Position numbers and translations under genes: made by a program
Shown: piece by piece, positions 17,358 through 27,200 of the stretch
Layout of the letters: every line of letters begins with the position of its first letter
How positions within the stretch are numbered: the stretch's first letter is position 1
Source: Sphingobacterium litopenaei
GTDB taxonomy: Bacteria > Bacteroidota > Bacteroidia > Sphingobacteriales > Sphingobacteriaceae
Assembly (NCBI RefSeq): GCF_014692495.1
Contig: NZ_JACOIJ010000008.1
Location: forward strand, 1 to 64,000
Direction of reading: 5' to 3'
DNA length: 64,000 bases
The notes under the pieces: model-generated
What the model was told of the DNA's origin: nothing
The model's database searches: none
What the model saw: only the letters and a program-made list of their open reading frames with translations

Positions 17358-17381
17358 AAAGGGTTAATCGATTAACCCTTT
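17358..17381. terminator. Terminator shared by gcvT and the converging small gene
   Basis: The perfect palindrome at 17358-17381 has the left arm AAAGGGTTAATC and ends in a T-run. Its right arm contains the stop codon (17372-17374) of the minus-strand gene, so the two transcripts' ends overlap. Confidence 0.8.
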
Positions 17382-17602
17382 TTATTTTTCTTTTGTGGCG
17401 CAAATTTTTCTTCCTGCTTCTTACGGAAGTCCGATTTAACGTGTTTGAGCAATACCACTTTTAGGTAAATCAGCACAACCGAAATCGCAATAGCAAGACC
17501 GAGAATCAGCATATTACCACTTTGATAAGCTGAAATACCACTCATGACCAAAAAGATAATTCCCAGATTTAAAAGTAAATTCAGTATAAATTGCTTTTTC
17601 AT
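17372..17602 (-). CDS. Small two-helix membrane protein (possibly DUF6358)
   Basis: A 76-residue protein with two membrane helices (about 7-24 and 30-50) and a strongly basic C-terminal tail ending in lysines. MKKQFILNLLLNLGIIF and a long second helix ending YLKVVLLKHVK resemble small Sphingobacteriaceae proteins of the DUF6358 type, but this is a weak match from memory. It follows another small membrane gene after two bases, so the two are probably co-transcribed. No function is known. Confidence 0.6.
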   Translation of the reverse strand: MKKQFILNLLLNLGIIFLVMSGISAYQSGNMLILGLAIAISVVLIYLKVVLLKHVKSDFRKKQEEKFAPQKKNKKG

Positions 17603-17604
17603 TT

Positions 17605-17901
17605 TTAATTTTTTGGATCTCCAATCACTCTTTTACGCAATAAATAAAAGTAAACTATTCCAGCAAAAATGTTGAGGAGAATAATAAAAAGTATAAGTAA
17701 AAGGCGTTCTTGATTTGAAATACGTGGAGATAGCATGATTTCCCGCAAAACCAACAATACCCAAATCATCGATACGGCTAACGAAAAACTGAATAGAATA
17801 GGGGCGATGCTAACTTTCAATACCAGTAGAATCGTTGAGCCTATATAAAACATCAAGCTAAAAAAGAATGCTTGCTTCGTCTGTGCATACCAATTTTTCA
17901 T
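17605..17901 (-). CDS. Small membrane protein, unassigned
   Basis: A 98-residue protein from the ATG at 17901 (an upstream TTG at 17916 adds only five residues). It shows three hydrophobic segments: FFFSLMFYIGSTILLVLKV, LFSFSLAVSMIWVLLVLR, and LLILFIILLNIFAGIVYFYL, followed by a short basic tail. No domain is recognised. It is two bases upstream of the 76-residue membrane gene, and the pair may work together. Confidence 0.55.
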   Translation of the reverse strand: MKNWYAQTKQAFFFSLMFYIGSTILLVLKVSIAPILFSFSLAVSMIWVLLVLREIMLSPRISNQERLLLILFIILLNIFAGIVYFYLLRKRVIGDPKN

Positions 17902-17951
17902 CGTACAAAAGTACAAAATATATTCTCTAAACTTTTGGCAAAGCCCATAAC

Positions 17952-17977
17952 GAAAAAAGAGACGAAATATCGTCTCT
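17952..17977 (-). terminator. Terminator after the rhodanese gene
   Basis: Arms AGAGACGA (17958-17965) and TCGTCTCT (17970-17977) pair perfectly; on the minus strand a T-run follows. Confidence 0.8.
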
Positions 17978-17999
17978 ATATCTGTATACTTTTACGATC

Positions 18000-18314
18000 T
18001 TAATATACGTCCAATTCGGGATCAATCTCGTCTCTCCAAGCCAAAATACCTCCTTGCAAATTAGCTAGATTTGTATAGCCTTGTTGTTCTAACAGCATAA
18101 CAGCTTGAGCGCTACGCTTGCCCGAACGGCATTGAATAATTACTGGAATATCCTTTGAAACTTTTTCTGCTTCAATTAGAATACCTGCCAACGGAATATT
18201 AAGACCATTAAGGTTTGAAACTTCATATTCAAAAGGTTCGCGAACGTCAATTAATTGAAATTCTTCGTTGCGATCCATCATATCCTTTAATTCTTGAACT
18301 GTAACTTCTTTCAT
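18000..18314 (-). CDS. Rhodanese-like domain protein
   Basis: A 104-residue single-domain rhodanese. LIDVREPFEYEVSNLNG is the CH2A-type start, and the active-site loop IIQCRSGKRSAQA has the catalytic Cys at about residue 62. Such stand-alone cytoplasmic proteins carry sulfane sulfur or resemble GlpE/PspE types; the substrate is unknown. It is a single gene ended by a hairpin. Confidence 0.9.
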   Translation of the reverse strand: MKEVTVQELKDMMDRNEEFQLIDVREPFEYEVSNLNGLNIPLAGILIEAEKVSKDIPVIIQCRSGKRSAQAVMLLEQQGYTNLANLQGGILAWRDEIDPELDVY

Positions 18315-18403
18315 GACTTTTTATTTTATATCAAATATAATAGTTATGCTGTATTTCGGTACATGATATACTATTATTTATTAATTTCATTAAAATTTTG
18401 ACT

Positions 18404-19705
18404 ATGAAATTATCTGCACTACTACCAAGCCTATTGATATTTCTTTGCGGAAATATATTTTCACAACAAACCTCAGCTCAAATTGTTGAGAAAAGTTATG
18501 TAGAAAAATTATTAAATACACTCGCTTCGGACGAAATGGGTGGACGCCATGCCTTTTCTCCGCATATTGGAAAAGCGGCTGACTTCATTGCTCATGAGTT
18601 TAATCAGATTGGTTTACAACCTTACCAAGGGAATGATTTCAGACAAACATTCCATATGACAAAAATCAGCCGTCAATCTGCTTCTATACAATGGGACACT
18701 AAAAATTTAGCCGCTGAAACATTTTTGATTATCAGCAATGAACCTGAAATCCAATGGAATGAAAAATCAGCCGCTCAAATAAAACAAATCAAAAAAGGAG
18801 AGGAGTTTGCCCAAAAATTCAGGGAATTGGCTCAAGCCCAAGAAGATTTAATAGTGCTAGTAGATCCTTCATTTGCTTCCTTCATTACGCGATATAACAA
18901 AATTTATTCAAGAGAAAATATCGTTGGAAATACGCCTTCCAAAGGGTTTACAAAAGTTTTTGTTATAACAGAAGATTTAGCCAAAAGTTTTAAGATTAAC
19001 TGTACTAATAAGGCAGATAAGATTGAATTATTTAATGTCGCTGGTGTTATTCCTGGCAAATCAAAACCAAATGAATATGTAGTCTTTTCAGCACACTATG
19101 ATCATATTGGCATTATCCAACCAAATGGTCAAGATTCCATTGCAAATGGTGCTGACGACGATGCTTCGGGAACATCTGCAGTAATTAGTTTGGCGAAATA
19201 TTATAAGGGATTGAACAATAATGAACGTACACTTATTTTTGTAGCTTTTACGGCTGAGGAAATCGGAATGTATGGTTCTAAATATTTTTCGAATAACATC
19301 GATCCAGACGCTGTGATCGCGATGATCAATATCGAAATGATTGGCAAAGACTCGAAATTTGGTCCCAATACACTTTATTTGACGGGTTATGAACGCTCGA
19401 ATTTAGGAGATCTTATGCAGAAAAACCTAAAAAATACGGCTTTTCAATTTCATGCAGATCCATATCCACAACAAAACCTATTCTATCGTAGTGATAATGC
19501 CGTATTAGCAGCGTTGGGCGTGCCAGCACATACATTTTCAACTTCCCAGATAGATAAAGATACCTATTACCATACGGTAAAAGATGAAATAAGCACTTTG
19601 GATTTAAATAATATTATTTCCAGTATAGAGGCTATTGCTAAAGGTGCCGAAGGCATTGTTAAAGGAACTCAAACGCCAAATAGGGTAGAAAAATTAAAGG
19701 ATTAA
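18404..19705 (+). CDS. Secreted M28 family zinc aminopeptidase
   Basis: A 433-residue secreted peptidase. The ATG at 18404 gives a signal peptide (MKLSALLPSLLIFLCGNIFS); an in-frame TTG lies six bases upstream. The M28 core has zinc ligands in FSAHYDHIGI (His, co-metal) and GADDDASGTSAVI (bridging Asp), the catalytic FTAEEIGMYGSKYF, EMIGKD, and a final His in TYYHTVKDE. It likely works as a periplasmic or secreted aminopeptidase in protein scavenging. It ends at a strong terminator. Confidence 0.88.
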   Translation: MKLSALLPSLLIFLCGNIFSQQTSAQIVEKSYVEKLLNTLASDEMGGRHAFSPHIGKAADFIAHEFNQIGLQPYQGNDFRQTFHMTKISRQSASIQWDTKNLAAETFLIISNEPEIQWNEKSAAQIKQIKKGEEFAQKFRELAQAQEDLIVLVDPSFASFITRYNKIYSRENIVGNTPSKGFTKVFVITEDLAKSFKINCTNKADKIELFNVAGVIPGKSKPNEYVVFSAHYDHIGIIQPNGQDSIANGADDDASGTSAVISLAKYYKGLNNNERTLIFVAFTAEEIGMYGSKYFSNNIDPDAVIAMINIEMIGKDSKFGPNTLYLTGYERSNLGDLMQKNLKNTAFQFHADPYPQQNLFYRSDNAVLAALGVPAHTFSTSQIDKDTYYHTVKDEISTLDLNNIISSIEAIAKGAEGIVKGTQTPNRVEKLKD

Positions 19706-19721
19706 ACCCTTCAAAAGAAAA

Positions 19722-19747
19722 AACCTCCAAGCCTAAGCTTGGAGGTT
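19722..19747. terminator. Bidirectional terminator between M28 gene and first Sus operon
   Basis: Arms AACCTCCAAGC and GCTTGGAGGTT around a CTAA loop. On the minus strand it is followed by TTTTTT, so it ends the SusCD operon as well. Confidence 0.85.
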
Positions 19748-19770
19748 CAAACTATACACCCTATCTATCA

Positions 19771-21003
19771 TTACTGAACGATTACAATTTGTTTTAACCT
19801 AACGGCATTAATACGCCAGAAAGTTCCATCACCTCCACCTTTGTTTTCCAAATTACCTACGAATCCCAAAGACACTTGGCTTTGTTCCAAAAGCGTAAAC
19901 TTGAGTGCATGTGTGCCTGGGGTACTTGTTTTTAAGAAACCCAATGCTGAGGACACATTCTCGCTGTTAGGAATTTCAGTTCCATAAGCTGCTACAGTAT
20001 AGAAATCTCCTCCAACTGTACAGTCTGGAATATCCATTTCAAAGGTATAATGACCAGCAGGCAATGTTAATGTCTGGTAGATTTTACCATTTTTAATAGT
20101 AGCCATGTTATCTCCTGACCAACCTGCTTCCATAGCTAAGAATGGTCCTCCAAACCAATGATCTACGCCTCCAAAATAAGCCCCTGCTCCATTTCTAAAA
20201 TTACGAACCGCAGCATTCGTGACCCAATCCGCTGGAATACCCCATCTATCAGATACTGCTGAGGTCACAATAGGATTTTTATGATTCTTTAAGTACTCGG
20301 ATGTTACATCTTTGGCTAGTCCTAATTCTGTATAATCCGTATAAAAAGTATCAATACTAGTTTTCTGCGGCAAATATAGCGTGCGATAGGAAACCGTTTT
20401 TGCTGTTGTAGATAAATCATTTATGGTAGTATTCATCGTATTAACTCCTACAACAATACTTTTTGTTGTACCATCATTAGCTAAATAACGCAACTCAGTC
20501 CCCACCGGTCCTGCTGATAAATCCATTTCTTGCCATTCAATTAAAGCTGTGTTATTGTTTTCTATTATGGCATTTGCTGTCAAACGGTTGGTAAGACCTG
20601 CACTATAACGCGGACCATAGGCCCTTCCTATTGCAGGAACAGCGACAGATCTGTTGCCCTTGTCATCAATCGTAAATAATTGCAAACTAACAATCCCTTC
20701 GGCCATTGGAATATAATGTTCCAATATGCTATTATGCGTAATATCTAATAGCACAGAATCCTTGCCATCGTTCCACTTGATTAGGGCTTTTTTAATCTTT
20801 GGATCTGGTTTAACTTGAGCTTGGACCAATATACGTTCATTACCCGAAAACACTTTCACTGAATCCAGCTTCCCCACATATACTATCTCGCCGTCCTTGA
20901 TATATTCCTTGAATTCATCCCATTTGGCACAGGACATAATGGTCGAAATAAGAGTAAGCACAAAGATTAGCCTTATTGTATGTGTTCTATTTATCTTAAT
21001 CAT
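19771..21003 (-). CDS. DUF4998/DUF5013-type surface lipoprotein
   Basis: A 410-residue lipoprotein (lipobox TIMSC, Cys at about 25). Residues about 30-225 look like DUF4998 (KWDEFKEYIKDGEIVYVGK, then LIKWNDGKDSVLLDI). The C-terminal half, about 245-410, resembles DUF5013, a galactose-binding-like fold with AVRNFRNG and FWRINAVRL. These proteins sit beside SusD in many Bacteroidota polysaccharide loci and are thought to be surface glycan-binding proteins. It is the last gene of the operon, nine bases after the DUF5000 gene. Confidence 0.75.
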   Translation of the reverse strand: MIKINRTHTIRLIFVLTLISTIMSCAKWDEFKEYIKDGEIVYVGKLDSVKVFSGNERILVQAQVKPDPKIKKALIKWNDGKDSVLLDITHNSILEHYIPMAEGIVSLQLFTIDDKGNRSVAVPAIGRAYGPRYSAGLTNRLTANAIIENNNTALIEWQEMDLSAGPVGTELRYLANDGTTKSIVVGVNTMNTTINDLSTTAKTVSYRTLYLPQKTSIDTFYTDYTELGLAKDVTSEYLKNHKNPIVTSAVSDRWGIPADWVTNAAVRNFRNGAGAYFGGVDHWFGGPFLAMEAGWSGDNMATIKNGKIYQTLTLPAGHYTFEMDIPDCTVGGDFYTVAAYGTEIPNSENVSSALGFLKTSTPGTHALKFTLLEQSQVSLGFVGNLENKGGGDGTFWRINAVRLKQIVIVQ

Positions 21004-21012
21004 AACTCATTT

Positions 21013-22215
21013 CTATAAAGTAGTACCATATACTTTTATCTCATTGATACTTTGCGCAGTACCTCCAGCGAAATTTTCTAAACATCTAATGCGGATATAT
21101 CTCACTTTAGGTGAATTGAGGTCCACTTCCCAGTTAAATCCAGCCGCCGCAGTCGCTTGGTCTTCGGCATTATCCGTACCATATGGCAGACCTGAAGGTT
21201 TCACCACTTCATAACTTCCTAATAGTATCCACGAATCGTCTAATGCTCCGTTAAGATTAGGGCTATTAGATCCATAGATCTCAAATCGTTTCATCGTAGA
21301 AAGAAAATAATATCTAGTACCTTCTGGGAATGGACGAATCCAAAAACGGCTGATCTTAGCTGATACACCCATATCAAATGTTACCATATGAGGCTGATCT
21401 CCTCCATTGATTTGATGTGTAAAGCTTGTATAAGGCCACCCCAATAGACCGTCCCAAGCGTATTCAAGACGTGCGCCATTGGTTACTTGTGGCGCATCTC
21501 CTGGCAGTACAAATGCTCTAAATTTACCTGGATCCATTTGCTCTTCATAGAATGGTTTTACTTTAGTGTACAATGTGTCTGAATTATTGCCCCAGTTATC
21601 ACGTACATAAATAGCAAATTCTTGTTCCAAAGTATCTAAGCCTCTAATTTTGGAGATAATACTGTCGGTCTTGGTATAAACAGATTTTTGATTATCACGC
21701 TCATACTCATTGAAAACATTTTTCTTCATGACAATTATTGCGACATTATCACGAGAAGGATTTTTTGCTGTCAGATTATATCCACCGAAAGCATTGGAAA
21801 TTTCCAAAGAGTTGAACACTTTCCAAAAAGGAGCTTCCAAAGGTTTTACTTTTACCGTTACTGGATCAGACGAGACTTCATTGCGGCTTACTGCATACAA
21901 TTTCACCTCATGTTCTTGGGTATCGGCAAATCCAGCCACCACAATAGTATCTTTATAGATAGAAGATTTAACTTCCACTTCTTGACCTGTATTGATTTTA
22001 TAAATCGCCTTTACGTACATCAAATTAGGAGAACTTGGCAAATCGTATAAAATTTGTGCCTTACCTTCTTGATTTATCACGCGTACATTTGAAACCATTC
22101 CTGGTTTTTCAGTCTCATTACCAACAGGCTCTCTGTATTCAATTTGCTTGGTACATGCAAAGGCAAATAATACACTCAGCATGACTAGAAATATGTTTAT
22201 TCTAATTGATTTCAT
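21013..22215 (-). CDS. DUF4959/DUF5126/DUF5000 surface lipoprotein
   Basis: A 400-residue lipoprotein with lipobox FAFAC (Cys at about 21). Three domains are visible in order: a fibronectin-like DUF4959 (about 30-130, GMVSNVRVINQEGKAQILYD), DUF5126 (about 130-220, FWKVFNSLEISNAFGGYNLT), and a DUF5000 discoidin-like domain (about 240-400) ending RYIRIRCLENFAG and INEIKVYGTTL. The third is an F5/8 type C-like carbohydrate-binding fold. A role in binding glycan at the cell surface with SusD is inferred. Operon spacing is 18 bases after SusD. Confidence 0.82.
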   Translation of the reverse strand: MKSIRINIFLVMLSVLFAFACTKQIEYREPVGNETEKPGMVSNVRVINQEGKAQILYDLPSSPNLMYVKAIYKINTGQEVEVKSSIYKDTIVVAGFADTQEHEVKLYAVSRNEVSSDPVTVKVKPLEAPFWKVFNSLEISNAFGGYNLTAKNPSRDNVAIIVMKKNVFNEYERDNQKSVYTKTDSIISKIRGLDTLEQEFAIYVRDNWGNNSDTLYTKVKPFYEEQMDPGKFRAFVLPGDAPQVTNGARLEYAWDGLLGWPYTSFTHQINGGDQPHMVTFDMGVSAKISRFWIRPFPEGTRYYFLSTMKRFEIYGSNSPNLNGALDDSWILLGSYEVVKPSGLPYGTDNAEDQATAAAGFNWEVDLNSPKVRYIRIRCLENFAGGTAQSINEIKVYGTTL

Positions 22216-22233
22216 ACATTTAATTTTTTTTGA

Positions 22234-24207
22234 TTACCAACCTGGGTTTTCTACTAACATTGGATTACGTCGCGTTTCATAATTTCCAATAGGCCACAAA
22301 TAATCACGTGGTGAAATAAATGTCTGATTGAAAACCGTACGCTCTACGTTATAAGTCGCCGTAGTCTTTCCTGAAATTGAAAATCCTGTAATGTCTTGAT
22401 TCAAATATTCTGCGGAAAGCTTCCAACGCTTCAAATCCCAAAAACGCTGTCCTTCGAATGCAAGTTCTATCAATCGTTCACGTTGAATTATCGAGCGTAA
22501 GCCTTCTTTGGACTGATATTTAGTAGGTGATTTGGAAAAATTAGTCCATGATGATACCACACCTTGTAAACCTGCACGCTCGCGAATTTTATCTACATAT
22601 GCAATTGCTTCTGTAGAGCCACCATTGACTTCATTCAATGCCTCAGCATAACTCAAATAAAGTTCTGCGAGACGTATTTCTGGCCAAGGATAAGCTTTCC
22701 AAGTAGGCGCATTGTTAGAGTTGGTGGTTGATTCCCAGTGCACCAGCTTTTTAATAAAATATCCTGTTTCGTTCCAGTTGGTAAAGTGACCAACCCCCGA
22801 ACGCTCCGCGTTTTTGGCTTGTACATACATACCGTTTTCATCCGAACCTGAACTCGCCCCATCTTTCATATACCAGCGTCCACCATCAAAGCCTAAACTA
22901 GCATAAAAGCGTGGCTCGCGATCATAATTCAAACGTGCTGTTACATATCCTGGCTCGATATAAAAGCGTTCAGAAGTAACTGCTGTACGCGTGGTCATGT
23001 AGTTGGTGAAGTCTAATGTTTTGTCTTCCTCAATTGGCACACCATTTTTGGTATAAAATTGTTTAGCAACCTTAATCGGTGCTCCCCAAACTCCCTGCAA
23101 TTGGAATCTATCGACATTGGCTCCTCTTGCAAGAGGTGGCATACATAAGGCTTCATTTACAAAATAACTATTTGATAATCCCCATACCACTTCATCACCC
23201 CACCGCTCTGTCACCGCATTTCGGATGTTAAGCTGCGTCTTGGTCTCCGTACTTAAATTAAATCTGTCATTCGTATATTTATACAGCTGTGCATTATTTG
23301 CTTCTGCCATATCAATCGCGGCTTTCACAGCATCTCTAGCCTTTTCCCATTTTGCCGGATCAGCCGTTGTATTCACTAATTGGACACCATCCTTATCTAC
23401 GAAAGATGCATAGTCTGGATTACCGTTAAACAATGGGGATGCGGCCAACATCCATAATCTAGCTTTGATGGCTAATGCTATAGATTTGGTAGCACGACCT
23501 AATTCTGTATTCTCATCGATAATACGTTCTGGTAATTTCACTGCCGATTGATCTAACAAATCTGAAATGAAATCGACCACTTCGTCTATTGGCTTTCTTT
23601 TGTAATATAAATCTTCTGGTTCAGCAGATTCAGGCGCATTCACATCTACAATGGGAATAGGACCATACATACGCATCAAATAAAAATGATAGTATGCCTT
23701 TAAGAATTCAACTTCTCCTGTCCATCTTTCGCGTTCTGCAATAGACAAATCAGGTACAACATTCGGGTTCTTTATATTTTCTAAAAAGATATTACAATGT
23801 CTGATGCCTTGCCACATACGCAAGTAATTGAATCTGCCGTCGCCACCTTTTAGATCACCACCCCATTCGTTAAATAAGGGTTGACCGACATTCTGCATAC
23901 CCTGCGCAATACGAAAAGCAGGATGCCAATGTGCTTGGTCATTTTGTGGTAACCAAATTTCATCACCAGCCATTATTCCCGCATTAAACCAGCCATCACC
24001 GTTTTTTGGCAAATAAGAATAACAGGTGAATAAATATTTCTCAGCCTCTGTACGAAGCTTAAAAGCATGCTCAATGACAGAAACGTTGTCAGGTATGATA
24101 TCCAAAAATTTAGAACATGAATTAAAAAGTACGGACATGGAAATACATACCACTGAAATTCCTGCTTTGGCATTGCCCTTTATTTCCTTTATTTTCATAA
24201 TTTTCAA
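22234..24207 (-). CDS. RagB/SusD family nutrient-uptake lipoprotein
   Basis: A 657-residue SusD-like protein, lipobox LFNSC, with the TPR-rich SusD fold: WQGIRHCNIFLENIKN, EVEFLKAYYHFYLMRMYGPIP (typical 'R.YY.f.l...yG.iP' helix), and a C-terminal WPEIRLAELYLSYAEALNEV, QRERLIELAFEGQRFWDLKR and YLWPIGNYETRRNPML. It caps the SusC barrel and binds the incoming oligosaccharide. It follows SusC after nine bases. Confidence 0.95.
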   Translation of the reverse strand: MKIMKIKEIKGNAKAGISVVCISMSVLFNSCSKFLDIIPDNVSVIEHAFKLRTEAEKYLFTCYSYLPKNGDGWFNAGIMAGDEIWLPQNDQAHWHPAFRIAQGMQNVGQPLFNEWGGDLKGGDGRFNYLRMWQGIRHCNIFLENIKNPNVVPDLSIAERERWTGEVEFLKAYYHFYLMRMYGPIPIVDVNAPESAEPEDLYYKRKPIDEVVDFISDLLDQSAVKLPERIIDENTELGRATKSIALAIKARLWMLAASPLFNGNPDYASFVDKDGVQLVNTTADPAKWEKARDAVKAAIDMAEANNAQLYKYTNDRFNLSTETKTQLNIRNAVTERWGDEVVWGLSNSYFVNEALCMPPLARGANVDRFQLQGVWGAPIKVAKQFYTKNGVPIEEDKTLDFTNYMTTRTAVTSERFYIEPGYVTARLNYDREPRFYASLGFDGGRWYMKDGASSGSDENGMYVQAKNAERSGVGHFTNWNETGYFIKKLVHWESTTNSNNAPTWKAYPWPEIRLAELYLSYAEALNEVNGGSTEAIAYVDKIRERAGLQGVVSSWTNFSKSPTKYQSKEGLRSIIQRERLIELAFEGQRFWDLKRWKLSAEYLNQDITGFSISGKTTATYNVERTVFNQTFISPRDYLWPIGNYETRRNPMLVENPGW

Positions 24208-24216
24208 GTAATAGGG

Positions 24217-27200
24217 TTATAAATTAATTTGAATACCAACATTATACACCGACTGTAAAGGATAACCTAATCCATTACCACGCATCTCGACATCCCACAA
24301 TTTGAAGTTGCTTAACAAAAACAAGTTTGATCCCGACAAATACACACGTGCATTGTTAATTTTGAATCGCTCTAATGATTTGATATTATAGCCTATGTCT
24401 ACACTTTTCAATCGTAAGAAACCTCCATTACGCATCCACCAAGTAGAAGTTTGGTTATTTGGACCTACACGCCATGTACTTAGTCTTGGCCAGAATGCAT
24501 ATGAATTTTGGTTTGTTTCTGACCAATAATCATCTGCGATTACTTTAAGTAAGCCTGTTTGTCTTCCTCCATTAGAATAAAATGGTTGAATTTGGTTTGA
24601 ATTGATAAAGAAAGAATATTGAGTAGCGCCTTGGAAGAAAAATCCTAAGTCAAAGTTTTTGTATCCAAAGCTGGAACCAAAACCAAACAACACTTCGGGC
24701 TCCGTAGGGTAACCAATTGGCACCATGTCATCGCCATTTACCAAACCATCTTTAGTAATATCTCTGTATTTGATATCACCGGCAAGCAAACCAATATCAC
24801 CAAACTGTACTGGTGAGTTAGCCACTTCCTGATTGTCAATAAATAGACGCTCAGCAATATAACCCCAAGCTTGGTTAATAGAATATCCTTTACGTGTTAA
24901 GTGAGATAAGTTGCCCGAATATGGTAATTCGTCCACTTTAACAATTTCAGAAGTTGCATACGTGAATGTTCCACGTGCATCCATCCAAAAGTTCTGCGAA
25001 AAGTTCTTTCTATAGTTCACAGACAAGTCAACTCCCTTAGTATTCACTCGTCCATAATTCGACCATGGCGTTGCCATTAATCCAGACGCATTATCAATAC
25101 CCGATACCGGTTGTAGAATATTGGATCTTTTTTGACTAAATGCATCAACAATAATGTCTATACCTCTTCCAATACTCATATCCAAACCTAAATTTAGTTG
25201 CTTTGAAAGCTCCCAAGTGATATTTGGATTGGCATAACGTGAGATAGACACACCAGGACGATTGTAACGTGGTGCTCCGTCATCTCTACCAAAAGTAGAT
25301 CCGTAGTTACCATTATTTAGATTCACATTAGATAAGTAGAAGAATCTATCCGCATTACTACCGATAGCATCATTACCCACCAAACCATAAGTTCCTCTAA
25401 GTTTGAAATTGCTTATTACAGATCGTATAGGCTCAAAGAAAGGTTCTTCTGATAATCTATAACCAAAACCAAATGAAGGGAAGAAACCCCAACGGTGGTT
25501 TGCATCAAAACGTTCTGAACCATTATACCCAAAATTGAATTCCGCTAAATAACGGTCTTTGAAACCATAAGTAAAACGACCAGAGATCCCTGCGTTACGA
25601 CTTGGCAATGTTTCCACCAAACCTACATTATTTCCTATTGCAGATTCATAACTTGAAATATAGGATACAAGCATACCGCTAACCGCATGTTTCTCTGAAA
25701 AAGTCCTACTATAGTTAAGCGTTCCTTCTAACCAAATTCTAGAGTCCACATCACGAATTGGAGGTGCATAACTTAAGTATTCCGTTCCTGTTGGCTGCAA
25801 TGCTGTGGCTGAACCATCATTTAATGCTTTTAGATTATAGGTACCATCTTGAGAATTTACAATCGCTTCGTAGAAGAATGGTTGGTAACTTCTGCTAGCA
25901 GACATAAAAGCATATCTTCTCAAATAACCCATCCCACGAAGTGATAATCCTTCCGTTATACCATTCAAATCTTGCTTAATCTCGATTTGAGGTTGCATAT
26001 TGGAAGTTTTATAGGTCTGATAACCTCGCACCATTTCAGCATATGGATTCATATACATGGTAGAACTCAAAGACAAATCCGTATTGCGTGTTTGGCTAGA
26101 ACCAAATAAGGGGTGTTCGATAAAAGGAAGTTTTTCAGCTGGATAAATAGAAGGAAACATCACTGGATTGGCATTCAATGCATTATCAAAAGTTGCTGCT
26201 CCACCGCCCATAGGTCCTATGTAATCGTCAAACTGTCCATACATTCTTACAATAGCTGTGGTTGTCTTCGTAACATTGAAATCTACATTCACACGCAAAG
26301 AATAATTATTCAGCTTAATGTTGCTATTGAAATTATTAAGGGGTTCCACTTTAAGAACACCATTATCTCTGTTGAATGTACCAGCTATATAATATCTTCC
26401 ACGAGTTGTACCTCCCGAGATATTTAAGTTATATCCTTGGTTATTCGTATAATCTTTAATTAACATCGACAACCAGTTATTACTCGGGAATAAATAAGGA
26501 TCTTCTCCATCAATTGTGCTGAAGATTTTATTTTGCGAATAAGGCTCTATACCGTTTGGCGTACGGGTTAAAGCCGCTTCATTTGCCATTCGCATATAAG
26601 TGATGTTATCGGCGAATTCAAAATTTTTGGTATTTGATGAAATTCTATTTTCTACTCGGAAATTAAACTTTGGAGCGCCATCCATACCCATTTTGGTGTT
26701 GATCAAAATAACGCCATTTGCACCACGTGCACCGTACACAGAAGCCGCCGCTGCGTCCTTCAACACTGAAAAATCAGAAATATCGTCAGGTTGTAGACGA
26801 GCCATATCAGTAGGAGAAGATTCCACACCATCAATTAAAATCAACGGATCTTGTTTTCCCGTACCAAACGTAGAAAGTCCGCGAATGTAAAACGTGGAAT
26901 TATCTGTACCCAATCCTGGCTCTCCACTACTTTGAAAAGCTATCATACCAGCAACACGACCTGCCAAAGCATTAGTCAAATTGGATGATGCGGTTTTTAA
27001 CTCCTTGACATTAACTGTAGTAATGGCGCTAACTAAACTTGCTTTTTTCTGGGTACCACCAAAACCTGTTACGGTAACTTCTTCGATTTCGGATTCTATT
27101 TTTTCTAGAAAAATATCCAAAAGAATCTCATTATTTGATTTAATAGACTGATTAGCAAGGTTAATAGTCGTCGACTTGAATCCTACAGATTGAAAATCAA

